Positions 18,594-28,341 are shown, counted from the stretch's first letter. The stretch is 64,000 bases of DNA from Alteriqipengyuania flavescens (GCF_030406725.1 NZ_CP129107.1:2150501-2214500), one strand, 5' to 3'. The notes: a model not told the origin generated them from the letters alone. Program-made: numbers and translations.

Positions 18594-19814
18594 TCAATCT
18601 CCCCACCGCCGCCAAGCGTAGAGTGACAACAAGGCCAACAGCACGCACGACGCCAGTATATAGGCGCTCGTTCCAGCCCAGCCGGCCGCATCGTAGATCG
18701 CCGTGCCGGCTATGCTGCCGACCGCCCCGCCGATGAACATCATCACGATGTAGATCGTCGTCAGGCGCGTGCGCAGGTCCGGCTCCAGCGCGAGGAACGT
18801 CATGCGGCTGGCCACGTCGATGGCCGGGCCGACGAGATTGGTAAGGACGATGGGGATGAGAAGCAGCCAGAGATTGCCGCCCAGCGGCCAGAGCAGGGCG
18901 ATCCCGGCGGTCTGGATACAGGCGAAATAGAAACGCGCGCGGCGAGCCCCGATACGGTCGGCGATTCGCCCCAGGCGCGGGGTGGAAAAGACGCTGACCG
19001 CAGCAACGCCCGCGAGATAGCCGACCACATCCGTTCCGTAACCCATCTCCGGTTCGGTCAGGTAGAGCGCGAGCGCCAGCCACAAGGCAATGAACTGGCC
19101 GAAACCGAGCGCCTGTATGCTGCCCGACACCACGATTTCGCGGTGGCTGTGCAGCAGGGGGAAGACCGAACGGATCAGCTCGGCGTAGCTGGCGTTGCCG
19201 GACCGGATTGACCGCTCCGCCTTTTCCATGATCCGGGACAGGGCGAGGGTGACCGCCACCATCAGCGCGCTCGCGATGTAATAGACCGTCCGCCAACCGA
19301 AATATTCGGCCACCACGCCGGCCCCGACCCGGGCAACGAGAATACCGAAAATCACGCCGGCGGTCAGGATCGCCGTGACGTGGCCCAGCCGCTCCGGCGC
19401 GACGCGGCGCGAGGCGTAGGCGGGCAGCAGGTAGGGCGCGATGGTGAAGAAGCCGAGCACTGTCGAGCCTGCGGTGAACAGCGGCAGGCCCGGCGCAAAG
19501 GTCATGACCGCGAGGCCTGCGCACTGGCCGACGGTGAAGGCGATGGTCAGCTTGCGATTGGAGTAGCGATCGCCGAGCGGGAGCAACAGCAATATCCCGA
19601 TCGCCAGCGCTAGCTGGTTGAGCGCAGGGACGATGCCGATGGCCGCGTGGCTGACGCCGAAACCATCCGCCACATCGCCGATGATCGGGTGGATGTAATA
19701 GGCATTGGCCGTGACGACCGCAGCGGCGACCGCCAGCGCGAATTCCTGCGCGTTGCTCAGGTAGCGGGGGGAAGAGGGGCCGGCGGCATCGGCCACCGGT
19801 TTGCGCTCAGTCAC
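18594..19814 (-). CDS. MFS transporter (YnfM/AraJ-like drug or metabolite exporter)
   Basis: 406-residue inner-membrane transporter with about twelve hydrophobic segments. The loop after helix 2 carries the major-facilitator signature LGDRYSNRKL, and a second copy-like loop is GRIADRIGARRARF. The substrate cannot be told from sequence. The open frame runs far upstream, but the GTG at 19814 gives the sensible start (TERKPVADAAGPSSPRYLSN) and overlaps the mscS stop by eight bases, so it is probably translated with mscS. It ends seven bases from the duplicated tRNA tail. Confidence 0.88.
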   Translation of the reverse strand: MTERKPVADAAGPSSPRYLSNAQEFALAVAAAVVTANAYYIHPIIGDVADGFGVSHAAIGIVPALNQLALAIGILLLLPLGDRYSNRKLTIAFTVGQCAGLAVMTFAPGLPLFTAGSTVLGFFTIAPYLLPAYASRRVAPERLGHVTAILTAGVIFGILVARVGAGVVAEYFGWRTVYYIASALMVAVTLALSRIMEKAERSIRSGNASYAELIRSVFPLLHSHREIVVSGSIQALGFGQFIALWLALALYLTEPEMGYGTDVVGYLAGVAAVSVFSTPRLGRIADRIGARRARFYFACIQTAGIALLWPLGGNLWLLLIPIVLTNLVGPAIDVASRMTFLALEPDLRTRLTTIYIVMMFIGGAVGSIAGTAIYDAAGWAGTSAYILASCVLLALLSLYAWRRWGD

Positions 19815-20685
19815 CGGTACTGGGTTCGCCGGGCTCGGTGCCCATGGGCACCTTCTCCTTGAACGTGTGGGTGATGTAGGGGAACGGGATTTCGATGCCC
19901 GCATCGTCCAGCGCCCGCTTGATCGCGCGCACGACCTTGTCGGTCGATTCCCACATGTCGCGCGGTTTCGAACCCGAGTGCCAGCGTACCAGGAAGTCGA
20001 CCGAGCTGGAATTGAACGTCGTCGCGAACACATCGATGCCCTTGCCCTTGTCGACATTCTCAACGCTTTCGACCGCCTTGCGGATGACATCGGCCGCATG
20101 GTCGAGATCTGTGTCATAGGACACGCCGGCCACCACCTCGTGGCGACGCATCGTTTCGTCGGTCAGGATTTCGACGGCGTTCTTGAAGATCATCGAGTTG
20201 GGGACGATGGTCAGTTCGCCGGAAAGTTTCCGCACGTGGGTCTCGCGCAAGGTAATGTGCTCGACCTTCCCCTTGATCCCTTCGCATTCGATGATGTCGC
20301 CGATGCGCATCTTCTCGCGCAGCATGATCAGCACGCCGGCGAGGAAGTTTTCGAAGATATCCTGGAAAGCAAAGCCGATCGCGACCGCGCCGATGCCGAG
20401 GCCGGCGATCAGGCTGGCAGGTGTGAGCCCGGGCAGGACGATCATCAGCGCAATCATCAGCCCCACAAGCCAGATGGCCAGCTTGACCATCGTATCGACC
20501 AGGTTCTTCAGGCTGGGGCGCAGCTTCGTCTTGCCGGTCAGCAGGTCGGCGATGCGCACCGCGAACTTCGCCGCGATCCAGGTAATGACCAGGATGACGA
20601 TCGCGATGGCCAGCGATGGCAATGCCTCCAGGAAGCCGCGGAACATGTCCTGCACCTGGTCCGTGATTGTGCCGATGTAATTCAT
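19807..20685 (-). CDS. Small-conductance mechanosensitive channel, MscS family
   Basis: 292-residue channel that opens on membrane tension and protects against hypo-osmotic shock. It has three N-terminal membrane helices. The pore helix is Gly/Ala-rich (SLIAGLGIGAVAIGFAFQD), followed by the conserved FENFLAGVLIMLREKMRIGD and the beta-domain motif with VPNSMIFKNAV. The length is that of the short MscS class. It lies after the hppD terminator and upstream of the overlapping MFS gene. Confidence 0.93.
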   Translation of the reverse strand: MNYIGTITDQVQDMFRGFLEALPSLAIAIVILVITWIAAKFAVRIADLLTGKTKLRPSLKNLVDTMVKLAIWLVGLMIALMIVLPGLTPASLIAGLGIGAVAIGFAFQDIFENFLAGVLIMLREKMRIGDIIECEGIKGKVEHITLRETHVRKLSGELTIVPNSMIFKNAVEILTDETMRRHEVVAGVSYDTDLDHAADVIRKAVESVENVDKGKGIDVFATTFNSSSVDFLVRWHSGSKPRDMWESTDKVVRAIKRALDDAGIEIPFPYITHTFKEKVPMGTEPGEPSTGD

Positions 20686-20729
20686 TGTGCCCCCACACTG
20701 TTATCGTTGGGGAGGCGGCTTGCAGATGC

Positions 20730-20769
20730 AAACGGCCCCGCGCACGGTGTTACGCACCAGGGGCCGTTT
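20730..20769 (-). terminator. Terminator between hppD and mscS
   Basis: AAACGGCCCC (20730-20739) and GGGGCCGTTT (20760-20769) form a 10-bp stem with a 20-base loop. It is flanked by A/T runs on both sides (TTTTTA on the plus strand, TTTGC on the minus strand). It sits 23 bases after the hppD stop and should end hppD transcription. Confidence 0.75.
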
Positions 20770-20792
20770 TTATCCCGCAGCGCGGAAAACCG

Positions 20793-21914
20793 TCATTCCG
20801 CCGGTTCGGCCTGCACCGTCTTTGCCTCTTCGACGGACAGGACGCCGCGCTTGATCTGGTCGCGCTCCATGCTTTCGAACAGCGCCTTGAAATTGCCTTC
20901 GCCGAAGCCGTCGTCACCCTTGCGCTGGATGAATTCGAAAAACACCGGGCCGACCTGCGCTTCCGCAAAGATCTGCAGCAACAGGCGCGGCTGGCCGCCT
21001 TCGGTAGTCCCGTCCAGCAGGATGCCGCGCGCCTTGAGGTCGCCGACCGGCTCGCCGTGGCCCGGCAGGCGCTCGTCCAGCATCTCGTAATAGGTTTCCG
21101 GAGGCGCGGTCATGAACGGCACGCCGAAGTCTTTCAGCCGGTCCCAAGCGGTGACGAGGTCGTCGCAGATGAGGGCGATGTGCTGAATGCCTTCGCCGTT
21201 GAATTCGCGCAGGAATTCCTCGATCTGGCCCTTGCTGCCTTCACCTTCCTCGTTGAGCGGGATGCGGATCTTGCCGTCCGGTGCCGTCAAGGCCTTTGAA
21301 GTGAGGCCTGTGTATTCCCCCTTGATGTCGAAGAAGCGGATTTCGCGGAAATTGAAGAGCGTCTCGTAATAGTCCGCCCAGTATTTCATCCGGCCGCCAT
21401 AGACGTTGTGCGTCAGGTGATCGATCACCTTGAAGCCCGCGCCCTCGGGATGCTTCTCGACGCCGGGGAGATATTCGAAATCGATGTCGTAGATGGACAG
21501 GCCCTGGCCGTTCTCGTCCGGATATCGGTCGACGAGGTACAGGATCGCGCCGCCGATCCCGCGGATGGCGGGCAAGCGCAATTCCATCGGGCCGGTCTCG
21601 ACCGTCACCGGCTCCGCACCCTGTTCGATCAGGTGGTCGTAGGCCTTCTTCGCATTGCGGACGCGGAAGGCCATGCCGCAAGCGCTCGGCCCGTGTTCGC
21701 GGGCAAAGTACCACGCTGCGCTCTTGGGCTCGTAATTCGCAATCAGGTTGATGCCGCCCTGGCGCCACAAATCGACGTCCTTGGAACGGTGGCTGGCGAC
21801 GTGGGTAAAGCCCATGGCCTTGAAGACGGGTTCAAGCACGCCCTTTTCCGGCGCGCAGAATTCCACGAATTCGAATCCGTCGAGTCCGGCGGGATTTTCG
21901 AAAAGGTCGGCCAT
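20793..21914 (-). CDS. hppD: 4-hydroxyphenylpyruvate dioxygenase
   Basis: 373-residue Fe(II) enzyme of the vicinal oxygen chelate fold that turns 4-hydroxyphenylpyruvate into homogentisate in tyrosine breakdown. Two VOC domains are seen. Iron ligands are the His in [10 protein letters not shown], the His in [10 protein letters not shown] and the Glu in [18 protein letters not shown], the last being the family C-terminal signature. The frame extends upstream, but the ATG at 21914 ([19 protein letters not shown]) is the family start. An inverted repeat 30-49 bases upstream looks like an operator. It is monocistronic, with its own terminator. Confidence 0.95.
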   Translation of the reverse strand: MADLFENPAGLDGFEFVEFCAPEKGVLEPVFKAMGFTHVASHRSKDVDLWRQGGINLIANYEPKSAAWYFAREHGPSACGMAFRVRNAKKAYDHLIEQGAEPVTVETGPMELRLPAIRGIGGAILYLVDRYPDENGQGLSIYDIDFEYLPGVEKHPEGAGFKVIDHLTHNVYGGRMKYWADYYETLFNFREIRFFDIKGEYTGLTSKALTAPDGKIRIPLNEEGEGSKGQIEEFLREFNGEGIQHIALICDDLVTAWDRLKDFGVPFMTAPPETYYEMLDERLPGHGEPVGDLKARGILLDGTTEGGQPRLLLQIFAEAQVGPVFFEFIQRKGDDGFGEGNFKALFESMERDQIKRGVLSVEEAKTVQAEPAE

Positions 21915-21943
21915 GGGAAATCTCCGTGTCGTGGATCGATGAG

Positions 21944-21963
21944 TTGGTTGCAGATGTAACCAA
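21944..21963. promoter_or_regulatory. Operator-like dyad upstream of hppD
   Basis: TTGGTTGCAGATGTAACCAA is a 20-base dyad: 9-base arms around a GA centre, with one G-T mismatch. On the minus strand it overlaps a possible -10 (TACATC), spaced 17 bases from TTGCAT at 21981-21976. That arrangement suits a repressor of the MarR, GntR or Lrp type, as known for tyrosine-catabolic genes elsewhere. The regulator is not encoded in the window. Confidence 0.5.
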
Positions 21964-22079
21964 TTCGGCGGAAAAATGCAATGGTGCGCTGCACAAAGGC
22001 GCGTTGCGACGTTTTTATGACTCACAATATCGCAATAACGCTTGATCCGGCGAATCAGCTATGATTCAAGGGCGTTGCA

Positions 22080-22394
22080 GTGAACATCAAACGCGCATCG
22101 AAACCCCGTCGGGACAAGCGGATCGGCAGCGGCCTTGCGCTGGCCTATCTGCTTGTGCTGGGCGGGCTTGCGCTGGCGGGTCCCTCGGGCCTGCTCGCCT
22201 GGAACGAGAACGGTGCGCTGCTGGAAAAGCGGCAGGCGGAAATCGAGGAGCTGACCGCCACGCGTGACGAACTGGCCAACCGTGTTGCCCTGCTCGACCC
22301 CCGCAAAGCGGATCCCGATCTCACCAGCGAATTGTTGCGCCGCAATCTCAACGTGGTCCATCCCGACGAGATCGTGGTCGAACTCGACCAGTAA
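22080..22394 (+). CDS. FtsB/DivIC-like septum formation initiator protein
   Basis: 104-residue bitopic membrane protein: a basic N-terminus (NIKRASKPRRDKRIGSG), one membrane helix (about residues 19-40), then a coiled coil (LEKRQAEIEELTATRDELANRV) and a short acidic tail. The layout and the position ahead of pdhA match alphaproteobacterial FtsB-like division proteins, which act with FtsL and FtsQ in the divisome. The start is GTG at 22080. The 136 bases to pdhA hold no other gene that I can support. Confidence 0.85.
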   Translation: MNIKRASKPRRDKRIGSGLALAYLLVLGGLALAGPSGLLAWNENGALLEKRQAEIEELTATRDELANRVALLDPRKADPDLTSELLRRNLNVVHPDEIVVELDQ

Positions 22395-22530
22395 CCCACT
22401 GCAGCATATGCATTCGAATGTGCGGCCAGACCGGCGTTGCCCTTGCGGCGATGATCGGCCATAGCGCGCATCCGTATTCATGCCGTGCGACGTTACGGCA
22501 TCGCAACAATTTGGTGGAAAGGATCGCGGC

Positions 22531-23625
22531 TTGGCAAAGGCTCCGGCGAAATCGAGCAAGCAGGCGAAGGGCAAGGGCGCTCCCGCCGCACAATCCCGTG
22601 ACGACAATTTCTCGCTGAGCGACCTGCAGGACGCATTCGAGAAGGCCAAGCGCTACGACGCTAGCGAGGACGAGCTCCTCAAGTTCTACGAACAGATGCT
22701 GCTGATCCGCCGGTTCGAGGAACGCGCCGGCCAGCTTTACGGCCTCGGCCTGATCGGCGGCTTCTGCCATCTCTACATCGGCCAGGAAGCGGTCGCCATC
22801 GGCCTGCAGTCCGCGCTCGACAGCGACAGGGACAGCGTCATCACCGGCTACCGCGATCACGGCCACATGCTGGCCTACGGCATTGATCCCAATGTCATCA
22901 TGGCGGAGCTGACCGGGCGACAGGCCGGCATTTCGAAGGGCAAGGGCGGGTCGATGCACATGTTCTCGACCGAGCATAAGTTCTACGGCGGCCACGGCAT
23001 CGTCGGGGCGCAGGTTTCGCTCGGCGGGGGGCTCGCGTTCGCGCACAAGTACAACGAGGATGGCGGCCTGTGCCTCGCCTATTTCGGCGACGGTGCAGCG
23101 AACCAGGGGCAAGTGTACGAGACGTTCAATATGGCCGCGCTGTGGAACCTGCCGATCGTGTTCGTGATCGAGAACAACCAGTACGCGATGGGCACGGCGG
23201 TCAGCCGCTCCAGCGCGGAAACCGAATTCTACCGCCGCGGCGCCGCCTTCCGAATTCCCGGCATGGACGTGAACGGGATGGACGTGCTCGAAGTGCGCGC
23301 CGCTGCCGAGGTGGCTTTCAAGTACGTGCGCGAAGGCAACGGGCCGGTGCTGATGGAGCTCAACACCTATCGCTATCGCGGCCACTCCATGTCCGACCCG
23401 GCGAAGTACCGCACGCGCGAGGAAGTGCAGGACCAGCGCGCCCACCACGATCCGATCGAAGGGCTGAAGAAAGTGCTGCTGGAGAAAGGCAAGTCCGAAG
23501 ACGAGCTGAAGGAAATCGACAAGGCGATCCGGGCCCGCGTGTCCGAGGCGGCCGATTTCGCCGAAAGCTCGCCGGAACCGGAAGCGGCCGAACTCTACAC
23601 CGATGTGCTGGTGGAGGAGTATTGA
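22531..23625 (+). CDS. pdhA: Pyruvate dehydrogenase E1 component, alpha subunit
   Basis: 364-residue subunit that binds thiamine diphosphate and decarboxylates pyruvate with PdhB. The ThDP/Mg motif is GDGAANQGQVYETFNMAALW through VIENNQYAMG, and the phosphorylation-loop-like segment is YRYRGHSMSDPAKYR. The frame opens at an ATG at 22480, but TTG at 22531 is preceded by GGAAAGGA at good spacing. That start gives the usual lysine/alanine-rich N-terminus (AKAPAKSSKQAKGKGAPAA). It is followed after three bases by pdhB. A TTG start may limit expression. Confidence 0.94.
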   Translation: MAKAPAKSSKQAKGKGAPAAQSRDDNFSLSDLQDAFEKAKRYDASEDELLKFYEQMLLIRRFEERAGQLYGLGLIGGFCHLYIGQEAVAIGLQSALDSDRDSVITGYRDHGHMLAYGIDPNVIMAELTGRQAGISKGKGGSMHMFSTEHKFYGGHGIVGAQVSLGGGLAFAHKYNEDGGLCLAYFGDGAANQGQVYETFNMAALWNLPIVFVIENNQYAMGTAVSRSSAETEFYRRGAAFRIPGMDVNGMDVLEVRAAAEVAFKYVREGNGPVLMELNTYRYRGHSMSDPAKYRTREEVQDQRAHHDPIEGLKKVLLEKGKSEDELKEIDKAIRARVSEAADFAESSPEPEAAELYTDVLVEEY

Positions 23626-23628
23626 GCC

Positions 23629-25017
23629 ATGGCTGTCGAACTTAAAATGCCCGCACTGTCGCCGACGATGGAAGAAGGCACGCTCGCCAAGTGGCTGGTC
23701 AAGGAAGGCGACACGATCGCTCCGGGCGACATCATCGCGGAGATCGAAACCGACAAGGCGACGATGGAATTCGAAGCCATCGATGACGGGGTGATCGAGA
23801 AACTGCTGGTGGAAGAGGGGACCGAAGGCGTGGCCGTCGGCACAGTGATCGCCCAGCTGGCGGGCGAGGGTGAGGAGGCTTCCCCACCCTCTCCGGCACC
23901 CGCAGCTTCCGACGAAGTCGTCGACGTGCCGGGCGAAGGCAAGGACGTCGGCCGCGACGAGAGCGAGGCAGAGTTGACCAGGCCTGCCGCGAAGGAGCGC
24001 CCGTCCGATCCCGACATCCCCGCCGGCACCAACATGGCCCGCGTCACCGTGCGCGAGGCGCTGCGCGATGCGATGGCCGAGGAAATGCGCCGGGACGAGC
24101 GTGTGTTCGTGATGGGCGAGGAAGTCGCCCAATACCAGGGCGCCTACAAGGTCACGCAGGGTCTGCTCGACGAATTCGGGCCGAAGCGGGTGATCGATAC
24201 GCCGATCACCGAATACGGCTTTGCCGGCATCGGCACCGGCGCGGCGATGGGCGGCCTGCGCCCGATCGTGGAGTTCATGACCTTCAACTTCGCCATGCAG
24301 GCGATCGACCACATCATCAACTCGGCCGCCAAGACCAATTACATGTCCGGTGGCCAGATGCGCTGCCCGGTCGTATTCCGCGGCCCCAACGGTGCGGCGA
24401 GCCGGGTGGGCGCGCAGCACAGCCAGAACTACGGCCCGTGGTACGCCAGCGTGCCCGGACTGATCGTGATCGCGCCTTACGATTCATCGGATGCCAAGGG
24501 CCTGCTCAAGGCCGCGATCCGGTGCGAGGATCCGGTCGTCTTCCTCGAAAACGAACTGGTCTATGGCCGCACGTTCGAAATGCCGGAGCTCGACGATCAT
24601 GTCCTGCCGATCGGCAAGGCTCGCATCGTGCGCGAGGGCGGCGATGTCACCATCGTCAGCTATTCCATCGGCGTGGGCCTTGCGCTGGAAGCGGCGGAGA
24701 AGCTGGCTGAAGAGGGTATCGATGCCGAAGTGATCGACCTGCGCACGCTGCGCCCGCTCGACACGCAGACGATCCTCGAAAGCTTGGCCAAGACCAACCG
24801 GCTGGTCGTCGCCGAAGAAGGCTGGCCGACCTGCTCGATTGCGTCGGAAGTGCAGGCCGTGTGCATGGAGCAGGGCTTCGACCACCTCGATGCGCCCGTG
24901 CTGCGGGTCACGAACGAGGACGTGCCGCTGCCTTACGCTGCCAATCTCGAAGCTATGGCGCTGATCGACAGCGACCGGATCGTGAAGGCTGCCAAGAAGG
25001 TTTGCTACGCCGAATAG
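23629..25017 (+). CDS. pdhB: Pyruvate dehydrogenase E1 component, beta subunit, with N-terminal lipoyl domain
   Basis: 462 residues. A biotinyl/lipoyl domain occupies residues 1-80, with the lipoylated Lys43 in [11 protein letters not shown]. An Ala/Pro/Glu-rich linker leads to a transketolase-like E1 beta (about residue 135 on: [39 protein letters not shown], and the C-terminal domain with [11 protein letters not shown]). The lipoyl-E1beta fusion is usual in alphaproteobacteria and lets E1 take part directly in acetyl transfer. It is co-transcribed with pdhA. The E2 and E3 genes are not in the window. LipA, which makes the cofactor, is encoded at 38579. Confidence 0.95.
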   Translation: MAVELKMPALSPTMEEGTLAKWLVKEGDTIAPGDIIAEIETDKATMEFEAIDDGVIEKLLVEEGTEGVAVGTVIAQLAGEGEEASPPSPAPAASDEVVDVPGEGKDVGRDESEAELTRPAAKERPSDPDIPAGTNMARVTVREALRDAMAEEMRRDERVFVMGEEVAQYQGAYKVTQGLLDEFGPKRVIDTPITEYGFAGIGTGAAMGGLRPIVEFMTFNFAMQAIDHIINSAAKTNYMSGGQMRCPVVFRGPNGAASRVGAQHSQNYGPWYASVPGLIVIAPYDSSDAKGLLKAAIRCEDPVVFLENELVYGRTFEMPELDDHVLPIGKARIVREGGDVTIVSYSIGVGLALEAAEKLAEEGIDAEVIDLRTLRPLDTQTILESLAKTNRLVVAEEGWPTCSIASEVQAVCMEQGFDHLDAPVLRVTNEDVPLPYAANLEAMALIDSDRIVKAAKKVCYAE

Positions 25018-25031
25018 GCCGGCCGGCAGGC

Positions 25032-25712
25032 TCAGGTCGCCGCGAAAGCGTCGTACTTGCTGCAGACCTGGAGCGCGTCCGGGCTGGACGGATCCTGCTG
25101 GTAGATTTGCGTCAGGTCGCGGTCTGCCCGCACGGTGAAGGCGGAATAGGCCGAAATCTCCGCGTTCTGCACGAACATGTCGGAAAACAGCGGCTGGTAT
25201 TCGTAGACTACCTCGACGAACATCACGGCATCGTCCGGCTGGGCGACGACCTTGTTGCCCTTGGGGCCCATGCCCTGGAACGAACCCCCGGTGTCGCCTT
25301 CCTTGCCATAGCTTGAGGCATGGACCTTCTTGCCCTTGCACCGCTGCCAGTGAAGCCATTGCTTGCCGGTGTCGGGCTTCGTCTCGAGGCTTGAGAGGAT
25401 GACGCGGCCGTGTTCGTACAGGTCGACATCCGCACCGGCCTGCAAATGCGCACCCAGCAGCAGGTCATTGATGTCGGCCTCGTAGATCTTGCGGTCTTCC
25501 AGTGTCGACACGTCGCCGATGCGCGACGCGTTGTCGGCGATGTGGATGGCCACCTGGTTGATCCGCATGTGCATGATCGTGAGGAAGGTGGATTCGATCG
25601 CGAACAGCGAAAAGCCCAGCAGGAACGGCGTGACGAGCGCCATTTCGGTGAGGGCGATGCCGCTCGTATCGTCGCGCAGGGCGCGCAGCATCTGCCGCAG
25701 TGACAAGGTCAC
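25032..25712 (-). CDS. TadE-like pseudopilin/pilus assembly protein
   Basis: About 226 residues. The N-terminus has a TadE-type motif (DDTSGIALTEMALVTPFLLGFSLFAIE) with the Glu and following hydrophobic stretch typical of pseudopilins, then an extracellular part with few recognisable features and an even spread of aromatic residues. The frame also allows TTG at 25718 or an ATG nine codons in. I chose GTG at 25712 because it overlaps the upstream stop as GTGA. It is the last of three overlapping leftward genes that probably export or assemble a surface structure. No Tad ATPase (TadA) or secretin is nearby. Confidence 0.8.
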   Translation of the reverse strand: MTLSLRQMLRALRDDTSGIALTEMALVTPFLLGFSLFAIESTFLTIMHMRINQVAIHIADNASRIGDVSTLEDRKIYEADINDLLLGAHLQAGADVDLYEHGRVILSSLETKPDTGKQWLHWQRCKGKKVHASSYGKEGDTGGSFQGMGPKGNKVVAQPDDAVMFVEVVYEYQPLFSDMFVQNAEISAYSAFTVRADRDLTQIYQQDPSSPDALQVCSKYDAFAAT

Positions 25713-26296
25713 GGGCAATTCCCGACCGGCGGCGCACCGGACAGCGTGTTGTCATAAGGCTGGTTGCGCAGCACTGTGGCGGAGCTGAGCTCGTAGGTGT
25801 TGCTGACCCCGGCAAACCCCGCCAGCGGGAACATCCGCTTGTAGCTCATCGTGGCGGTGTAGAGCACGGCATCGCGCGCACCGCCCTGGCCATCGATGCC
25901 GCGGTCCGTATCGTAGATGCCGTTGGTGTTTGCGTCCTCGAACGGTTCCCCGTTGTTGCATGTGCCGTCGCCGTTGACGTCGGTGTAGTCCTCCGCCCGC
26001 TTGATGTCGGTGAAGCTGGAATAGGCGCGGCGGGTGAACGTCACGGTTGCGCCCGGTACGATGTCCTGCACCGCATCGCGGACCTGCTTGTCGATTGAGC
26101 CGGTGGTCGCCGCCTCGATCGTGCTGTTGCGTCCGGCTTCGTTCATCACCCCGCGCAGCACCGCGCCGGCATACATGTTGAAGCCGACGTCGAAGATGCC
26201 GATCAGCACCAGCGCAAGCACGGGCAGCACCAGCGCGAATTCGACGATGGTCGCACCCGTTTCATCGCGGGCGATCGCTGTCAGAAAGCGCCGCAT
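25709..26296 (-). CDS. TadE/TadG-like pilus assembly protein
   Basis: 195 residues. It begins MRRFLTAIARDETGATIVEF followed by ALVLPVLALVLIGIFDVGFN, the classical TadE motif with Glu at the fifth position of the processed segment. The remainder (VTFTRRAYSSF, a Gly/Asp/Asn-rich stretch around residues 115-150, and a C-terminal single Cys) is typical of secreted minor pseudopilins. The Asp/Asn-rich part could bind calcium, which is inference. The ATG at 26296 overlaps the stop of the vWA gene as TGATG. The longer upstream frame lies inside that gene. Confidence 0.82.
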   Translation of the reverse strand: MRRFLTAIARDETGATIVEFALVLPVLALVLIGIFDVGFNMYAGAVLRGVMNEAGRNSTIEAATTGSIDKQVRDAVQDIVPGATVTFTRRAYSSFTDIKRAEDYTDVNGDGTCNNGEPFEDANTNGIYDTDRGIDGQGGARDAVLYTATMSYKRMFPLAGFAGVSNTYELSSATVLRNQPYDNTLSGAPPVGNCP

Positions 26297-28230
26297 CAGC
26301 TGCTGACCCTGAGGTCGCCCATCGCGCGGGAAATGGCCTTGAACGCCTCGTTGAGCTCTGCGGAGTCGTCGGCTTCGAAGTAATAGCCCGAACCCGCGCA
26401 CTCGATCATCGCGTCATTGGCGTAGGTGCCGAAGGCGATGATCCACACGGTGGTGTTGTTCTTCTTGATCTCCTGGCAGGCGAACTTGAAGCGCGCCTCT
26501 ACGGTTTCGGCCAGCGACAGGGGGCTGCTTTCGTCCCAGCGCCTCTCATCCAGCGGCTCAACTCCGTACGCTCCGTAAGCAAGGTCATACGGTTCCGTCT
26601 GTCCATCGGTGAGGAAGATGAGGTGACGGGATGTAGGCTTATTGCCGGACACATCCTTGTTATCGTCCGCAAACAATCCATTCTGCGATAGCAGACGGCC
26701 GCCCCAGATCATTCCGATATCATGGTATGTGGCACCAAAGGGCGACAGCGAAGCCAGATACGTGTTCAACGCCGAACCGTCCATTTCGGCCAGCCGCTGC
26801 GCACGTGCGGGACATGCCGACATCCACCACGTTCCGGTCTTTGCAAAATCGTCCGTAGAATCGACAGGCGCGACAGACCAGCTTCCCGAGCCATTGTTTT
26901 TGATCTTCCGGGAGTAAATTGTGCTCGCGAAATGGGGCTTCCACTGCGTTTCAGGTTTGTTTTTCACAGGCAGACTGTTGATGTCGAGGTCTCGAGCCTG
27001 AGACAGGTCGACATTGTCGAAGTCCGCGATCTGCACTGTCGCGCGTTCTTCGATGCAACCCGGCATCGTATCCAGCCAGCTTGAGACATCCCGCGACACG
27101 GCTTCGTAGCGGAACTGGTCGTTGTCCTTGTACTCGGGTTTGGTCACTTTGGTGTAGGTTTGCACGAAGTTGTCGTCGGTTTGCCGAGACACGACGCAGG
27201 TGTCGCCGCTGCGCTCAGTCTTGTAGCGCGACCCATTGTGATGGCGGCGCATATATTCTTCCGTGCGGGTCCCATCGGGATCGGACACGGTCGTAACATT
27301 CTCACCCTCTTTGGTGTCGGTCACATCCACCGCGTATGCAGGCTCGGAGCCTTCGCATTTGTAACTTCCCGATGTGCTCGAACCAGTCCCGTCGACTACC
27401 CCTGGTTCGGTCGATGTGCCGGCATACCAGGTGGCCGGATAGCTGTCGATCTGGACCCAATCGCTGCGCGATCCCGATACGTAGGTCCAATTTGTATTGA
27501 AGGTGCTATACTTGACCGACTGGACTACGCCGATTTTGTATCGGGACTGGTAATCCCAGTCATCGGCAACCCAGTCGTCTTTTAGAAGATGGCCGACGTT
27601 CACGTTCGTCGCGTATGGGACGAAGCCATAGCGCACGCGCGTGTCAGGCGCCTTCGCCAATTCCAGGTTGGAATGGAAATTCTTGATCACCTCGCGCATG
27701 GAATCGATGCGGCTGAGCGTGTCCCCGGAATTGGTATGGCGCATCGATCCTGTCACATCGAGCACCATCATGATGTCGAGATTCGTGAAGTTCATCCGCG
27801 ATGCGCAATCGACTGCGATGTCGATGTTGTTGTAACCGAAAACGCCCATGACCGCCGTCGGCAGCTTGACGGAAGCCGATCCGCTGATCGCGTAATCGTT
27901 TTCCAGCGTCATGTTGAACATGCGCTGCTTCGTGCCGTAGCGTCCGTTCTCGAAGTTCAGGTTGAAGAACTTGTTGCCGACCACCCGTACTTCACCGATC
28001 ACCGCCTGCGTCGGCGGCAGGTTGGAGCCGAGCTTCTTGCGCGCAGCCAGCACGCCCGCGTCGCAGGCCTGTTGCAGGCGGCTCTTGGTCACATAGGCGC
28101 GGCCCATGTCGATGCCGCTGCCGACCATGCCGATCAACGGGAGGATCGCTGCAGCCACGATCGGTAGCACATTGCCTCGTACATCGCGCGCAAGGCGCGG
28201 CAGCAGGGAAAAAGGGCGTTTGGCTTGCAT
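26296..28230 (-). CDS. TadG-like protein with von Willebrand factor A domain
   Basis: 644 residues from the ATG at 28230 (GGAG six bases before it); an ATG at 28242 adds four. It has one N-terminal membrane helix (GNVLPIVAAAILPLIGMVGS) of the Flp/TadG type, then a vWA domain with metal site DVTGSM (Asp about 158) and a later strand HLIFLTDGQTEP. Between these is an unusually long insertion (about 250-300 residues) rich in Ser, Thr, Asp and Tyr. DNA in this insert looks lower in GC than its neighbours. The protein is probably exported and acts at the cell surface. The function of the set is unknown. Confidence 0.85.
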   Translation of the reverse strand: MQAKRPFSLLPRLARDVRGNVLPIVAAAILPLIGMVGSGIDMGRAYVTKSRLQQACDAGVLAARKKLGSNLPPTQAVIGEVRVVGNKFFNLNFENGRYGTKQRMFNMTLENDYAISGSASVKLPTAVMGVFGYNNIDIAVDCASRMNFTNLDIMMVLDVTGSMRHTNSGDTLSRIDSMREVIKNFHSNLELAKAPDTRVRYGFVPYATNVNVGHLLKDDWVADDWDYQSRYKIGVVQSVKYSTFNTNWTYVSGSRSDWVQIDSYPATWYAGTSTEPGVVDGTGSSTSGSYKCEGSEPAYAVDVTDTKEGENVTTVSDPDGTRTEEYMRRHHNGSRYKTERSGDTCVVSRQTDDNFVQTYTKVTKPEYKDNDQFRYEAVSRDVSSWLDTMPGCIEERATVQIADFDNVDLSQARDLDINSLPVKNKPETQWKPHFASTIYSRKIKNNGSGSWSVAPVDSTDDFAKTGTWWMSACPARAQRLAEMDGSALNTYLASLSPFGATYHDIGMIWGGRLLSQNGLFADDNKDVSGNKPTSRHLIFLTDGQTEPYDLAYGAYGVEPLDERRWDESSPLSLAETVEARFKFACQEIKKNNTTVWIIAFGTYANDAMIECAGSGYYFEADDSAELNEAFKAISRAMGDLRVSS

Positions 28231-28341
28231 AAACGGCTCCATGGCAAGCCTGCCTTACCGGCGGGGAGTGAGGAGACGGTTACCGCGCAGGGTTAATTTG
28301 TTCACGATTGGCCGTGGTCCCCGGGGCTTGACCGTTTTGTC

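Noticed and set aside
18427-19524. Minus-strand frame ending in a tRNA-derived peptide (RQDSNLWPPD)
   Set aside because: This is the well-known false open frame across a tRNA gene and overlaps the MFS gene in another frame.
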